Origin: Oscillospiraceae bacterium
GTDB lineage: Bacteria > Bacillota > Clostridia > Oscillospirales > SIG627
Direction of reading: 5' to 3'
Assembly: GCA_015065265.1 (NCBI GenBank)
Contig: SVQQ01000004.1
Location: 1-64,000 of the forward strand
DNA: 64,000 nt
Shown here piece after piece: positions 1 through 9,034 of the stretch (its first letter is position 1; each line of letters begins with the position of its first letter). A program made the position numbers and the translations under genes. The notes under the pieces were generated by a model. It was not told where the DNA came from, did no database searches, and was given only the letters and a program-made list of their open reading frames with translations.

Positions 1-171
1 AACACCTGCACGTTCAAAAAGGGGCCAGAAGCCACTGAAGTATCTTGCGTTTGCATAGTCAGACTCTGTGCTGACAACAAGCATAACGTCAAGTCCTCTG
101 TCGCGAACCATTTTAGCCGCTTTCTGAATTCTTTCTTTGTACTCGTAATCGGGGATACAAATTCTTGACAT
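1..171 (-). CDS. M24-family metallopeptidase / creatinase-type N-terminus (partial, runs off window)
   Basis: Reverse translation MSRICIPDYEYKERIQKAAKMVRDRGLDVMLVVSTESDYANARYFSGFWPLFERAGV resembles N-termini of aminopeptidase P/M24 proteins; SD-like aaggaga upstream of ATG at 171. Confidence 0.6.
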   Translation of the reverse strand, partial: MSRICIPDYEYKERIQKAAKMVRDRGLDVMLVVSTESDYANARYFSGFWPLFERAGV

Positions 172-360
172 AATTAAATCTCCTTTTTTATTTTTTGTTA
201 AAACGCATTTTCAGCGTTTAATTCTTACATATTCATTATACATAATATATTTATTCTTGTATTTACAATATTTTAAGTTATTTTTGCACAATATAAAATA
301 ATTTTAATATTGCATAAATAAAAAAGGTGTGATAAAATATGTGGTGAGGGGTGGTAAAAA

Positions 361-1233
361 ATGATTTACAAACTTAAAAAATTTGAAAAAGTCGTTGAGA
401 TAAGTAAAATTGCCAACATTCATTATTTTGAATTCACAAGGGAGTTTCACACCTTAAAGGACAGACACGAGTTTCGTGAACTCATTTACGTGGATAGTGG
501 GTACATAGAGGTTGAATCGGACTCCTATTCAGGTATAGTCAACGAGCGTGAGTTAATAGTTCATAAAGAGAATGAGACTCACTCTATCACCTGTCCCCTT
601 GACGATGCGCCAAACGTAATAATTATAGGTTTTGAGTGTAAGAACTCGGAACTTGACCATTTTTCTACCCGCCCTACCCTTTTGTCTGATGAACTTCAAA
701 GGATACTTACAGACATCATCAAAGAGGGACGAAGTGTATTTCTTCCCCCTTACGACGTGCCAAACTTAAAGGATATGAAAAAAAGGCGCGACTATCCTTT
801 CGGGGCTGACCAGATGATAAAGTTGAAACTCGAAGAGTTTTTCATTGAACTTATAAGAAATAAGGACTCCTCGAAAGGTGAAAGTGACGTATTGACGGGG
901 GATGTGAAGATGCACGAGGTATATCACTACATCGAGGAAAACTTCAGGGAAAAAATCGGGCTTGACGAGCTATGTTTCCTCTTTGGAACTAACAAGACTT
1001 CCCTTTGCGCAGGATTTAAAGATGCTTATGGAGACACTATAATAAATCACATAAACAAGTTGAAAATAAAAGAGGCAAAAAGGCTTCTTCGTGAGGGGAA
1101 ATACAACTTGACACAGATTTCTCTGGAGGTGGGATTTTCTTCAATTCACTACTTTTCGAGAATATTCAAGCAATATGAAAATCAATCCCCTTCCTCTTAC
1201 ATAAAGTCGATAAAGTCGAAGTTGATGTTGTAA
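361..1233 (+). CDS. AraC family transcriptional regulator
   Basis: C-terminal AraC HTH (MHEVYHYIEENFREKIGLDELCFLFGTNKTSLCAGFKDAYGDTIINHINKLKIKEAKRLL...ISLEVGFSSIHYFSRIFKQYENQSPSSYI). Confidence 0.9.
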   Translation: MIYKLKKFEKVVEISKIANIHYFEFTREFHTLKDRHEFRELIYVDSGYIEVESDSYSGIVNERELIVHKENETHSITCPLDDAPNVIIIGFECKNSELDHFSTRPTLLSDELQRILTDIIKEGRSVFLPPYDVPNLKDMKKRRDYPFGADQMIKLKLEEFFIELIRNKDSSKGESDVLTGDVKMHEVYHYIEENFREKIGLDELCFLFGTNKTSLCAGFKDAYGDTIINHINKLKIKEAKRLLREGKYNLTQISLEVGFSSIHYFSRIFKQYENQSPSSYIKSIKSKLML

Positions 1234-1562
1234 ATCATAACTACCGGCCGTGCCGGTAGTATGCACTGCCCCCTTAGGACATAAGACCGGCCGAGACTGT
1301 AGGCTCGTCGAAAGATTTGCCAACCGCAACACTTTCACCGGCTGCACCTAAAGGGGCTTTTTATTTGCCTTCTTTTACCTGCTTACCCGTGAACGTGTCT
1401 ATATACTCTACCAGTGACATTTGGTCGTATGATATATCCTCTTGCAATTGATTGCGGATATACTCTGCAATCGCTTTTTTATTTCTTCCTACTCTATCTA
1501 CATACACCAAAAATGTCTGTTTCCATATTTGTTCATATTGGCATATTTCTCAAAAATCATTA
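1234..1562 (-). mobile_element. Truncated IS200-like element remnant (RE side and 3' part of transposase)
   Basis: Near-identical to 4983-5282 of the intact copy (ccaaccgcaacactttcaccggctg.acctaaaggggctttttatttgccttcttttacctgcttaccc... through catattggcatatttctcaaaaatcatta); similarity stops at about 1562. Confidence 0.85.
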
Positions 1563-3360
1563 TTTCACCCATGCGGGTATTAAGCAAATTGGAACAGTAT
1601 ATACTTTTGCAAAATTCCTCCCAGTCAGCCCAAGCATCAAGGTTAGGGTCGGTAATTTTAAAATACCTATGTGGATCTTTAATAACATATTCTTCTTGAT
1701 TAAAACTAATCATATCCGAAGCATAATGTGTGTAATTTGTAAATGTATAATCAAGATCGACAAGTGTTCTTATTTCATCGTAACTAATCTCGATTTGTTC
1801 ATTTTGCTGACTCTTGTTTTGAAACTCATTATTTTGTGTATAGTTGTGAGAAATTACAAAAGTTGCAGAACACATAATTTTATTAAAATCGCCTGTCTCT
1901 GTAAGTCTCATTACTTCTTTATTTATGCGGTAACGACCGGGATAAAGTTTTCCATACAGCCATTCCCAATCTACAGCAAACTCGGTCTCGCCGTTTTCCT
2001 TGATGAGATACGCAACCTCATTCCAATTCACTTCAGCTATCGCATTAATTTTATACCATTCACCGTTTTCGTATTTTTCTATCTCGTACCACGCACCTGT
2101 TTGAAGCTCTCCTTCATTAACGTCTGCACATTCAAATCTTATTGTCAACCCCGTATCGGTCACATTGACTGCATAAACGGAAAGAGGTAAGTCTCCCTCT
2201 TCGATATGCTTGTATCTTTGAGGGCAATGAAAATTGTCAGGGTATACAACAGTTATGTGTTCAGCCTCGCTGTCAAGTATGCCAGTTATCCAATAAAATG
2301 CACCTTCCTTTACTGTATGGTCAACGCAAAAAGATAAGCTTACGGTATATTCTTTATAACTGTCTATATCCCTTACCCTTAACTCCTCCCCGACGGGCGA
2401 TACAACGTATGCACCTATTTGAATTTCACTATCGTTTGTACTTGCACTATCGTTTTCGGATGTCCCTGCATCCTCTATCATACGGTCATAGCAACTCTTT
2501 ATCCACTCATATTCCTTTGTTTTTTCATAGCCGAGCATTTTCGAGAGTAAAACCTCTAAATCTTGAACTGTTATATTAGCCTCTTCATAATCCTGTATAT
2601 TATGAGAAGACAGCCATTCCAAAGAGTATTCTCTGATATTTAAGTCTTCCGTTACAGGGGGCAATTTAACAGCTTTTCCTATAAAATCACTAAGCTTACT
2701 TTGAAAAGCCTTTGCAGCATCATATGTAAAAGAAATTGTGCCGTATAATGAAAGCTTATCTTTTATCATATCAGGTGTAACTCCCGCATTCTTATACGCT
2801 TCGATGGAATTTTCGTATATCCATTGGGGGCTGTATATATTCTCACCTATTACAATTGAGTATTCCGTGGCAAAGCGTTCTATTATTGTGGCTTCATCCT
2901 TTGACAGAATTATGTTAACATCCTCTTCGGACATTGCAATACTCGGATCGTCTGACTTCAGATAGACCGAAAGAGCCGATAAGACATCCTCGTTTGATAT
3001 ATCAAACTCAACGATAAACGAATAGATATTCGTGTAATCTTTAAGTGATGACGGTGCTTTATAAAAAACATTATGGTCATCAGCCCAGCTTTCGTACTTA
3101 CTCTGCTCAACGAGTGAAAGCAACTCCACAGGTACACCGTCAAACAACATTTCGCACGGTTCATAGAAGTTTCTATTCATATCACCGCCTGAAAGTTCAA
3201 AAGGACGAGGCATCACATAGGCTTCAACCTCATTATTTTGCAAATTTTCACCGACAGGTTCACTATTAGGGATGTCGGGGACTTCAGCGGGTGTTTTGCT
3301 ACAACCTGCAAGAAAAACTAACTGTACAACTAACAACAATACTAACCATTTGTTTTTCAT
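1498..3360 (-). CDS. Lipoprotein with bacterial Ig-like region; C-terminus derived from IS200 transposase remnant
   Basis: Lipobox signal MKNKWLVLLLVVQLVFLAGC; Ig-like segment LIKENGETEFAVDWEWLYGKLYPGRYRINKEV; final residues MIFEKYANMNKYGNRHFWCM match transposase MIFEKYANMKYKYGNRHFWCR. Confidence 0.75.
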   Translation of the reverse strand: MKNKWLVLLLVVQLVFLAGCSKTPAEVPDIPNSEPVGENLQNNEVEAYVMPRPFELSGGDMNRNFYEPCEMLFDGVPVELLSLVEQSKYESWADDHNVFYKAPSSLKDYTNIYSFIVEFDISNEDVLSALSVYLKSDDPSIAMSEEDVNIILSKDEATIIERFATEYSIVIGENIYSPQWIYENSIEAYKNAGVTPDMIKDKLSLYGTISFTYDAAKAFQSKLSDFIGKAVKLPPVTEDLNIREYSLEWLSSHNIQDYEEANITVQDLEVLLSKMLGYEKTKEYEWIKSCYDRMIEDAGTSENDSASTNDSEIQIGAYVVSPVGEELRVRDIDSYKEYTVSLSFCVDHTVKEGAFYWITGILDSEAEHITVVYPDNFHCPQRYKHIEEGDLPLSVYAVNVTDTGLTIRFECADVNEGELQTGAWYEIEKYENGEWYKINAIAEVNWNEVAYLIKENGETEFAVDWEWLYGKLYPGRYRINKEVMRLTETGDFNKIMCSATFVISHNYTQNNEFQNKSQQNEQIEISYDEIRTLVDLDYTFTNYTHYASDMISFNQEEYVIKDPHRYFKITDPNLDAWADWEEFCKSIYCSNLLNTRMGEIMIFEKYANMNKYGNRHFWCM

Positions 3361-3488
3361 CTGTTTTCACCTCAGTTTTAATATGTATAAGGTATCTCTC
3401 TACTATATATAACAAATACGGAGTGCTTTTCATTTCCGAAATTACAAAAAATTGTGCTAAATTTTCAAAAAACTTTGCAGGAAGAAGT

Positions 3489-4178
3489 TTATTTAATATT
3501 CTCGGCTATTGATATCAACATATCCGAATGAATATCAGAAGAATATGAATATATCGAATACGCATATTCGTCGTCATGCCAGATGAGTGCTTTGTGACCG
3601 TCATCGTAGGTGAAGAGTACGGCTTTATTTTCATTTATTTCGACATCACTCATTGTGCAGTTTTCATTATCAACATCTGATGATGAATAGGTAATCACGC
3701 TTTGCTGGTATACCAATACTGTTTCATCATCCTTTACATATTGAATAATGTAGTAGTTTGAGTCCTTCATTACAATCTGTTTTACAGTATCACTTGGTTG
3801 AAGGGTTGGCTCGTTATAGTCTTCAATGGTCTCAGGGGTGTTATTATCTGAAACATAGAAAATTGCAGCGAATTTCTCGTATCCGTTAATAAATATCTTA
3901 AAGAACTCTGCACGTACAGGTGCAACAGCCAAACAAGTGAAAAATGCAACGGTACAAATACATAATACAGCAGCGACCGTTCTTCTCATTGCAACGGGTA
4001 ATGTGCTCCACCAATTATGTTCTTTTGTTTTTAGTCGTTTTCGTACTTTGCGTAGTGCTTTTTCTGAAACAACAGTATTTGTGACGTCAACAGAATTTGC
4101 ATATTCAATATCTTCATCAACTAAAGATGATGCTGATGCTTTGATTAGTGCATCGAGCTTGTGATTAGATAAGCTCAC
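3489..4178 (-). CDS. Putative anti-sigma factor, DUF4367-like C-terminal domain
   Basis: Overlaps sigma gene stop; cytosolic N-terminus, one TM helix (MRRTVAAVLCICTVAFFTCLAVA), extracytoplasmic domain. Confidence 0.65.
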   Translation of the reverse strand: MSLSNHKLDALIKASASSLVDEDIEYANSVDVTNTVVSEKALRKVRKRLKTKEHNWWSTLPVAMRRTVAAVLCICTVAFFTCLAVAPVRAEFFKIFINGYEKFAAIFYVSDNNTPETIEDYNEPTLQPSDTVKQIVMKDSNYYIIQYVKDDETVLVYQQSVITYSSSDVDNENCTMSDVEINENKAVLFTYDDGHKALIWHDDEYAYSIYSYSSDIHSDMLISIAENIK

Positions 4179-4737
4179 TTAACTCACCTCCGGCTATTTC
4201 AAGTAATTTCTTTTTTGCCTTGAATAAGCGTAGACCAACGGCATTAGGGGATATATGTAATATTTTTGCAGCCTCAACATTAGAATACCCAAACGAGTAT
4301 ACAAGATTTATTACATCACGATGCTCTTGCGATAATGATTTTAGGTGTCTTTTAATTATTTCAACTATCTCGTTGGAGATAATCAAATCCTCTAAATTGA
4401 ATTCCATATCGGCGAAATCGAGGATTTCGTCCATGCCGTCCTCGTTTGTAACCGTGATTGGTTGTTCCGCTTCATTTCGACGCTTATTTTTATTGTAAAG
4501 ATTTATTGCTGCGTTCCTACTATATATAACAATTTGGGAAGTGATTTCATTTCTGCTTGAGTGCAAAAATTTTTCAATGTTATTCATTACATTGATCATC
4601 ACTTCATCCAAGGTATCTTCTGCATCTTGTGTATTGTTAAGTATGTCGTATGCAATTTTATATATGAGCTTATAGTAATTATCAAATATTTCCTCAGTAC
4701 AATTTCTTTCATCATCAGATAAAGCCGATAGCATCAT
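4165..4737 (-). CDS. RNA polymerase sigma-70 family (ECF-type) factor
   Basis: Sigma region 2 (YYKLIYKIAYDILNNTQDAEDTLDEVMINV) and region 4 (LSQEHRDVINLVYSFGYSNVEAAKILHISPNAVGLRLFKAKKKL). ORF track starts at 4812; ATG at 4737 with upstream ggaggtg preferred. Confidence 0.85.
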   Translation of the reverse strand: MMLSALSDDERNCTEEIFDNYYKLIYKIAYDILNNTQDAEDTLDEVMINVMNNIEKFLHSSRNEITSQIVIYSRNAAINLYNKNKRRNEAEQPITVTNEDGMDEILDFADMEFNLEDLIISNEIVEIIKRHLKSLSQEHRDVINLVYSFGYSNVEAAKILHISPNAVGLRLFKAKKKLLEIAGGELSELI

Positions 4738-4982
4738 AAAGAACAAAAGCACACCTCCAAACGAATTTTTGTGAGTATTATTATATAATATTTTTGTTAA
4801 ACAGTCTACCATTCAGAAACACAAAGAAATTATATTTTCATCAAAATCTTCTGGAATTTGAAAGATGAAATAGAACTTATTTACAAAAGTAAAGTTGCAT
4901 AATTACTATAGACAAAATATCGAACTTATGGTAAATATAATAAATGTGGATTTTTTTCAATAAGAATATATCACATTCCTGC

Positions 4983-5660
4983 AATCATAACTACCGGCCG
5001 AGCCTATAGGCTCGGCGAAAGGTTTGCCAACCGCAACACTTTCACCGGCTGTACCTAAAGGGGCTTTTTATTTGCCTTCTTTTACCTGCTTACCCATGAA
5101 CGAGTCTATATATTCTACCAATGACATTTTGTTGTATGATATATCCTCTTGCAATTGATTTGTATGTATTCTGCAATAGTTTTTTATTTCTTCCTACTGT
5201 ATCTACATAGTATCCTCTGCACCAAAAATGCCTATTCCCGTACTTGTACTTCATATTGGCATATTTCTCAAAAATCATTAAACTACTTTTTCCTTTCAGA
5301 TATCCCATTATTTGTGATACACTATACTTGGGCGGTATAGATACCAGCATGTGTATGTGGTCCTTGCATGCTTCTGCTTCCAATATTTCCACTTGCTTGT
5401 ATTCACATAGCTTTCTTAACATTATTCCTATATCTGCCTTTATCTTTCCATAGATTACTTGGCGACGGTATTTTGGTGCAAAAACTATGTGATATTTGAA
5501 ATTCCATTTTGTGTGTGCTAAACTATCTGTGTCAAGTTTCATACTTGATTCCTCCTTCGTCTTTTTGCTGTGATTGGCAAACCCACTTCTATTTTAGACG
5601 AAGGAGGATTCTTTTTCTACTCATAACTAAAGCTTTTTGGAACTACCAGCACTGCTTCTA
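4983..5660 (-). mobile_element. IS200/IS605-family element, IS200-like, tnpA only
   Basis: Intact Y1 transposase ORF flanked by subterminal hairpins (ccgagcctataggctcgg on RE side); exact ends not resolved. Confidence 0.75.
5090..5542 (-). CDS. tnpA: IS200/IS605 family transposase TnpA (Y1 HUH)
   Basis: KWNFKYHIVFAPKYRRQVIYGKIK, HUH motif DHIHMLVSIPPKYSVSQIMGYLKGKSSLMIFEKYANM, catalytic-Tyr region NRHFWCRGYYVDTVGRN. Confidence 0.95.
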   Translation of the reverse strand: MKLDTDSLAHTKWNFKYHIVFAPKYRRQVIYGKIKADIGIMLRKLCEYKQVEILEAEACKDHIHMLVSIPPKYSVSQIMGYLKGKSSLMIFEKYANMKYKYGNRHFWCRGYYVDTVGRNKKLLQNTYKSIARGYIIQQNVIGRIYRLVHG

Positions 5661-5679
5661 GTATTCGTTACACAACGAA

Positions 5680-5706
5680 AAAAGCAGAAGTTTTCACTTC
5701 TGCTTT
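5680..5706 (-). terminator. Rho-independent terminator after vanZ-like gene
   Basis: aaaagcagaagt-tttc-acttctgctttt hairpin with T tract in minus orientation; touches the stop codon. Confidence 0.75.
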
Positions 5707-6182
5707 TATGCTTTTTTCTTAAAGAATTTATATGAATAAGTGATTATGACAAATATCATATGGGCAATAAATGCGCCCGACAAATCTACCCATACGTCTG
5801 TAATTTCTGCTCCCCTGCCCTGTGAGAAAAGTTGCAGAGTTTCGTCGATAAAGGCGGTGAAGAGGGAGAGTGACAGGGTATAAAAAAGTCGTGAAGGTTT
5901 GACACCTTTAAAAAACAGAGTACCAAGGCTATAAAGAAGTCCTAAAACAAAGAACTCGAAAAAGTGGGCACCTGTTCTGATGAGGTCTGTTTCCACCATA
6001 ACTTCGGAATCGAAAAACTGTGTAATTTTACGGACAAGTTCTACAATTCTGTCGCTTTGGATTGTGGACTCATACCCGTTTGCCAGAGAATTTGAGAAAA
6101 TGAAAGTGAGCCACAAAATTACGAAGATTATGTAAAGTGCAAGGGTAATTTTTCTGTATTTTCCGTGAAATAAATTTTCCAT
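5706..6182 (-). CDS. VanZ-like family membrane protein
   Basis: VanZ-like pattern FSNSLANGYESTIQS...TGAHFFEFFVLGLLYSL...DETLQLFSQGRGAEITDVWVDLSGAFIAH. Confidence 0.9.
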   Translation of the reverse strand: MENLFHGKYRKITLALYIIFVILWLTFIFSNSLANGYESTIQSDRIVELVRKITQFFDSEVMVETDLIRTGAHFFEFFVLGLLYSLGTLFFKGVKPSRLFYTLSLSLFTAFIDETLQLFSQGRGAEITDVWVDLSGAFIAHMIFVIITYSYKFFKKKA

Positions 6183-6767
6183 TTATCTTTTACCTTGTAT
6201 AATGGGTGAAATACGTTTATAGAGTAAAAAGGTCACAAGGGCGTTGAGTGCGCCTTTTAACAGTGTGAAGGGGAAATTAAAAATTAAAACTACCTTTAAG
6301 GTACTGTCTATCCAAGGGATAATTTTAGAGGACATACCGATTATAACTTCAATGGGCATAATTCTTGAATATGCGGGGTATACAAGGAAATAGTTTGTGA
6401 ATATTGCGGAGAACGCCATAACGAACATTCCTATAAGTGAAGCGGTAAGTGCGCCCTTTTTAGTTCTGTGTTTTTTATAGTACAAACCTGCGAAAAGGAC
6501 AAAGAGTGAACTTAAAATAAAGTTAGAAAGTTCTCCTACAAAGCCTGTAGACGAGGCAGGAAGACTGACAAGGTTCTTAATAAGGCAGACTGCAAGTCCA
6601 CTGAGTGGTCCTACCGAAAAAGAGGCAAGGAGTGCGGGAAAGTCTGAAAAGTCAATCTTCAGGTATGACGGTGCAAAAGGGAGAGCGAAATTCAAGTACA
6701 TTAAAACGCTTGAAAGTGCTGCAAGAAGTCCCGTTACAACGATTTTACGGGTATAATTTCTTTTCAT
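6183..6767 (-). CDS. ECF transporter S component, RibU-like
   Basis: Polytopic protein; KIVVTGLLAALSSVLMYLNFALPFAPSYLKIDFSDFPALLASFSVGPLSGLAVCLIKNL is typical of the RibU-type S component. Confidence 0.8.
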   Translation of the reverse strand: MKRNYTRKIVVTGLLAALSSVLMYLNFALPFAPSYLKIDFSDFPALLASFSVGPLSGLAVCLIKNLVSLPASSTGFVGELSNFILSSLFVLFAGLYYKKHRTKKGALTASLIGMFVMAFSAIFTNYFLVYPAYSRIMPIEVIIGMSSKIIPWIDSTLKVVLIFNFPFTLLKGALNALVTFLLYKRISPIIQGKR

Positions 6768-6897
6768 TGGTGCCTCCTGTTATAACTTTTATTCGAAGTT
6801 TTAACAAAGTTTTTTCTTCTACAAGTATATTATAAAGGCTAAAAAATGTCAACAGAAATTTGTCGGTACAGTTTGGTATTTAAACACCGTTTAATCC

Positions 6898-8793
6898 TTA
6901 TCGTCTGAAGAGATTTTTGTACTGTAAAACTCTATATTCGTTTATAAGGTCATACTCCTCCCCTTGTGCCTCTGAAACACGTCTTATTTTCCTGTCTGTC
7001 ACGGTGTTATATCCGTAGAAGTTTATGGCGGGGATTTTTTCACTTAAAGCGTCAAGATATGAAAAGTAGGGAGTCAGTCCTATTCCCGCTTTTTTAAGCA
7101 TTAAAACGGGAAGGAAATTGAGACTTGTAAGTTCAACTTCTTCTTCGGGAGTATCGTAGTTTGTCCATATGAAGAAGGGCACTTTATGTTTTTCCATTGT
7201 GCCTTCAAAGGTTGTTGACCTATCCCCCATTACATACGTATAAAAATCACGATTGAGGCTTGGGAAGTGGTCACCGAAAAAGACAATCATCGTTTTTTCG
7301 TCGTAATTTTCAAAATAGGAAATGAGATTTTTAAGTGCGTCGTCACTTTTGTTCATAAGGGTGAGATACTGATTTGCACTTAATACGTCGATGCCCGAGA
7401 CGGTCACCTCCGAGGGAAAATTGCCATATTCGTAGCCACCGTGGTTTTGCATAGTTATGCAAAAGTTGAATATTTTTTCGTTTTCCTTTTTATTCTCAAA
7501 TCTTTTAATTATGTCGGAGAAAAGGGTTTCGTCACTTACGAGACCGCGGATTTTTTTATCTTTTGAAAGTTCTTCTTCAAAGTATATTTCGTCAAAACCG
7601 AAAATCTCATATATTACGTCTCTTTTCCACCCTGTCGCACGATAGGGGTGCATAGAAATCGTTGTGTATCCGTTTTCGTTCATTATATCAACAATGGAGT
7701 CTGCGCTCTTCTTTATGTACTGCTGATAAGCCACAGAGCCATAGGGTAAAAAGGCTTGTGTGTTACCTGTCAAGAATTCCCATTCTGAAACTGCGGTATT
7801 GCCACCGTAAACCGAGGAAAGAGCGTAACCTTTCGTGATATCTTCATCAAGGGAATGGTAATATTCCAGCGGGTCTTCCGATGTATTGAAGTCACCTAAA
7901 ATGGACAAGTCTGAAAAGGCTTCTGACATAATAACGATAACGTGTGGGGTGTCTTCCTTACTTTCGGTTCCTGTGTAGGCGGACAAAATTTCCTCTGCCC
8001 TCTCGTCGCTGTAACCTTCGGGGACTTTTACACGACTGTCACGGGCTTCTATTAAGAAGTTATAGGTAAGTCCGTTGTATTTCGTTCCGTCAAAAGCCCA
8101 GAGTTGCATATAGTTGGTACTGTTATTCATACACCAGGAAACAGTAAAGAGGGACAGTCCAAGGAAGATGGCTCCTGCAAGTCTTGGAAGTTGACTTTTC
8201 TTTGATTTGTGTGTGAATTTGGTAATAGACACAACGAAAATAAAGAGCAAGAAAAGTAATATTGAATAATTGACTTTTGAGGTGAATTCTATTTTATACT
8301 GACCTACCACCGAGGCTGCGGTGCGAAGCGAATAGAAGTCGCTTATCTTGATTTCACTGCCTCTGAAACTTATTACCATATACTCTATAAAAGCGAAGAT
8401 AAAGAGTGCGGTATTTGATACTATGAGTGCCCATTTTATGCGGTTAAAGATAAGAAGTAAGAGATAAGTTAACGCCACGTTCAAGGCGACGTTTCCAAGT
8501 AGTGTTACGTCGTTTAAGAGTCTTGGGTCGGCACCTACTAAAATCTGCATTAAAACTGTAAAAGCAAAAGAAGATAGGGTTGCCAATATAAAGGCGGTAA
8601 CGGGGTTTTCTCTCAGTTCAAGTCTTACGAAGGAAAAGAATATAAACAAAAGCGAGATTATAGAAAATCCCTGTCTTGAAAAAGGTAAAAGAGAACATTC
8701 ACAAAGTATTACGAAAAAATATACTAAAACAAAGGTTATATAAAAGGTCTTTGTGGGTTTAAGATTTATTTTTATAAAAGGTTTTCTTTCCAT
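6898..8793 (-). CDS. LTA synthase family protein (sulfatase fold)
   Basis: N-terminal TM helices and sulfatase domain (PHVIVIMSEAFSDLS, YGGNTAVSEWEFLTGN, MIVFFGDHFPSL). ORF track begins at 9099; ATG at 8793 follows ggaggg. Confidence 0.9.
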   Translation of the reverse strand: MERKPFIKINLKPTKTFYITFVLVYFFVILCECSLLPFSRQGFSIISLLFIFFSFVRLELRENPVTAFILATLSSFAFTVLMQILVGADPRLLNDVTLLGNVALNVALTYLLLLIFNRIKWALIVSNTALFIFAFIEYMVISFRGSEIKISDFYSLRTAASVVGQYKIEFTSKVNYSILLFLLFIFVVSITKFTHKSKKSQLPRLAGAIFLGLSLFTVSWCMNNSTNYMQLWAFDGTKYNGLTYNFLIEARDSRVKVPEGYSDERAEEILSAYTGTESKEDTPHVIVIMSEAFSDLSILGDFNTSEDPLEYYHSLDEDITKGYALSSVYGGNTAVSEWEFLTGNTQAFLPYGSVAYQQYIKKSADSIVDIMNENGYTTISMHPYRATGWKRDVIYEIFGFDEIYFEEELSKDKKIRGLVSDETLFSDIIKRFENKKENEKIFNFCITMQNHGGYEYGNFPSEVTVSGIDVLSANQYLTLMNKSDDALKNLISYFENYDEKTMIVFFGDHFPSLNRDFYTYVMGDRSTTFEGTMEKHKVPFFIWTNYDTPEEEVELTSLNFLPVLMLKKAGIGLTPYFSYLDALSEKIPAINFYGYNTVTDRKIRRVSEAQGEEYDLINEYRVLQYKNLFRR

Positions 8794-8967
8794 ACCTTTT
8801 CCCTCCTTTTTAAAATTCTGAATTATTTTATCATAAAATAATGAATAATTCAACACAAAGCACAATTTTACAACGGTTTTTTGCCCCTTTGTTGAATTTG
8901 ACCGATTTTGTTCAAAGTTTATACACAACATTATGCAATAATACAAAGAGAATTTTCTATTTACATA

Positions 8968-8996
8968 TTGACAAGTTTTATAAACTGTTGTATAAT
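8968..8996 (+). promoter_or_regulatory. SigA-type promoter of argGH
   Basis: TTGACA-N17-TATAAT, 39 bp upstream of argG ATG. Confidence 0.8.
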
Positions 8997-9034
8997 TATG
9001 CAAAGAAAATGAATAAATACAAGAGGTGCTTAAC

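Noticed and set aside
1414-2190. 258-aa plus-strand ORF opposite the lipoprotein gene
   Set aside because: Antisense to a lipoprotein with clear signal peptide and Ig-like region; low-complexity composition typical of shadow ORFs.
4517-4532. Second copy of CTACTATATATAACAA inside the sigma gene as a definite promoter
   Set aside because: Lies in coding sequence for IVIYSRN and lacks the CCGTAT element seen at 3416-3421; may be chance similarity.
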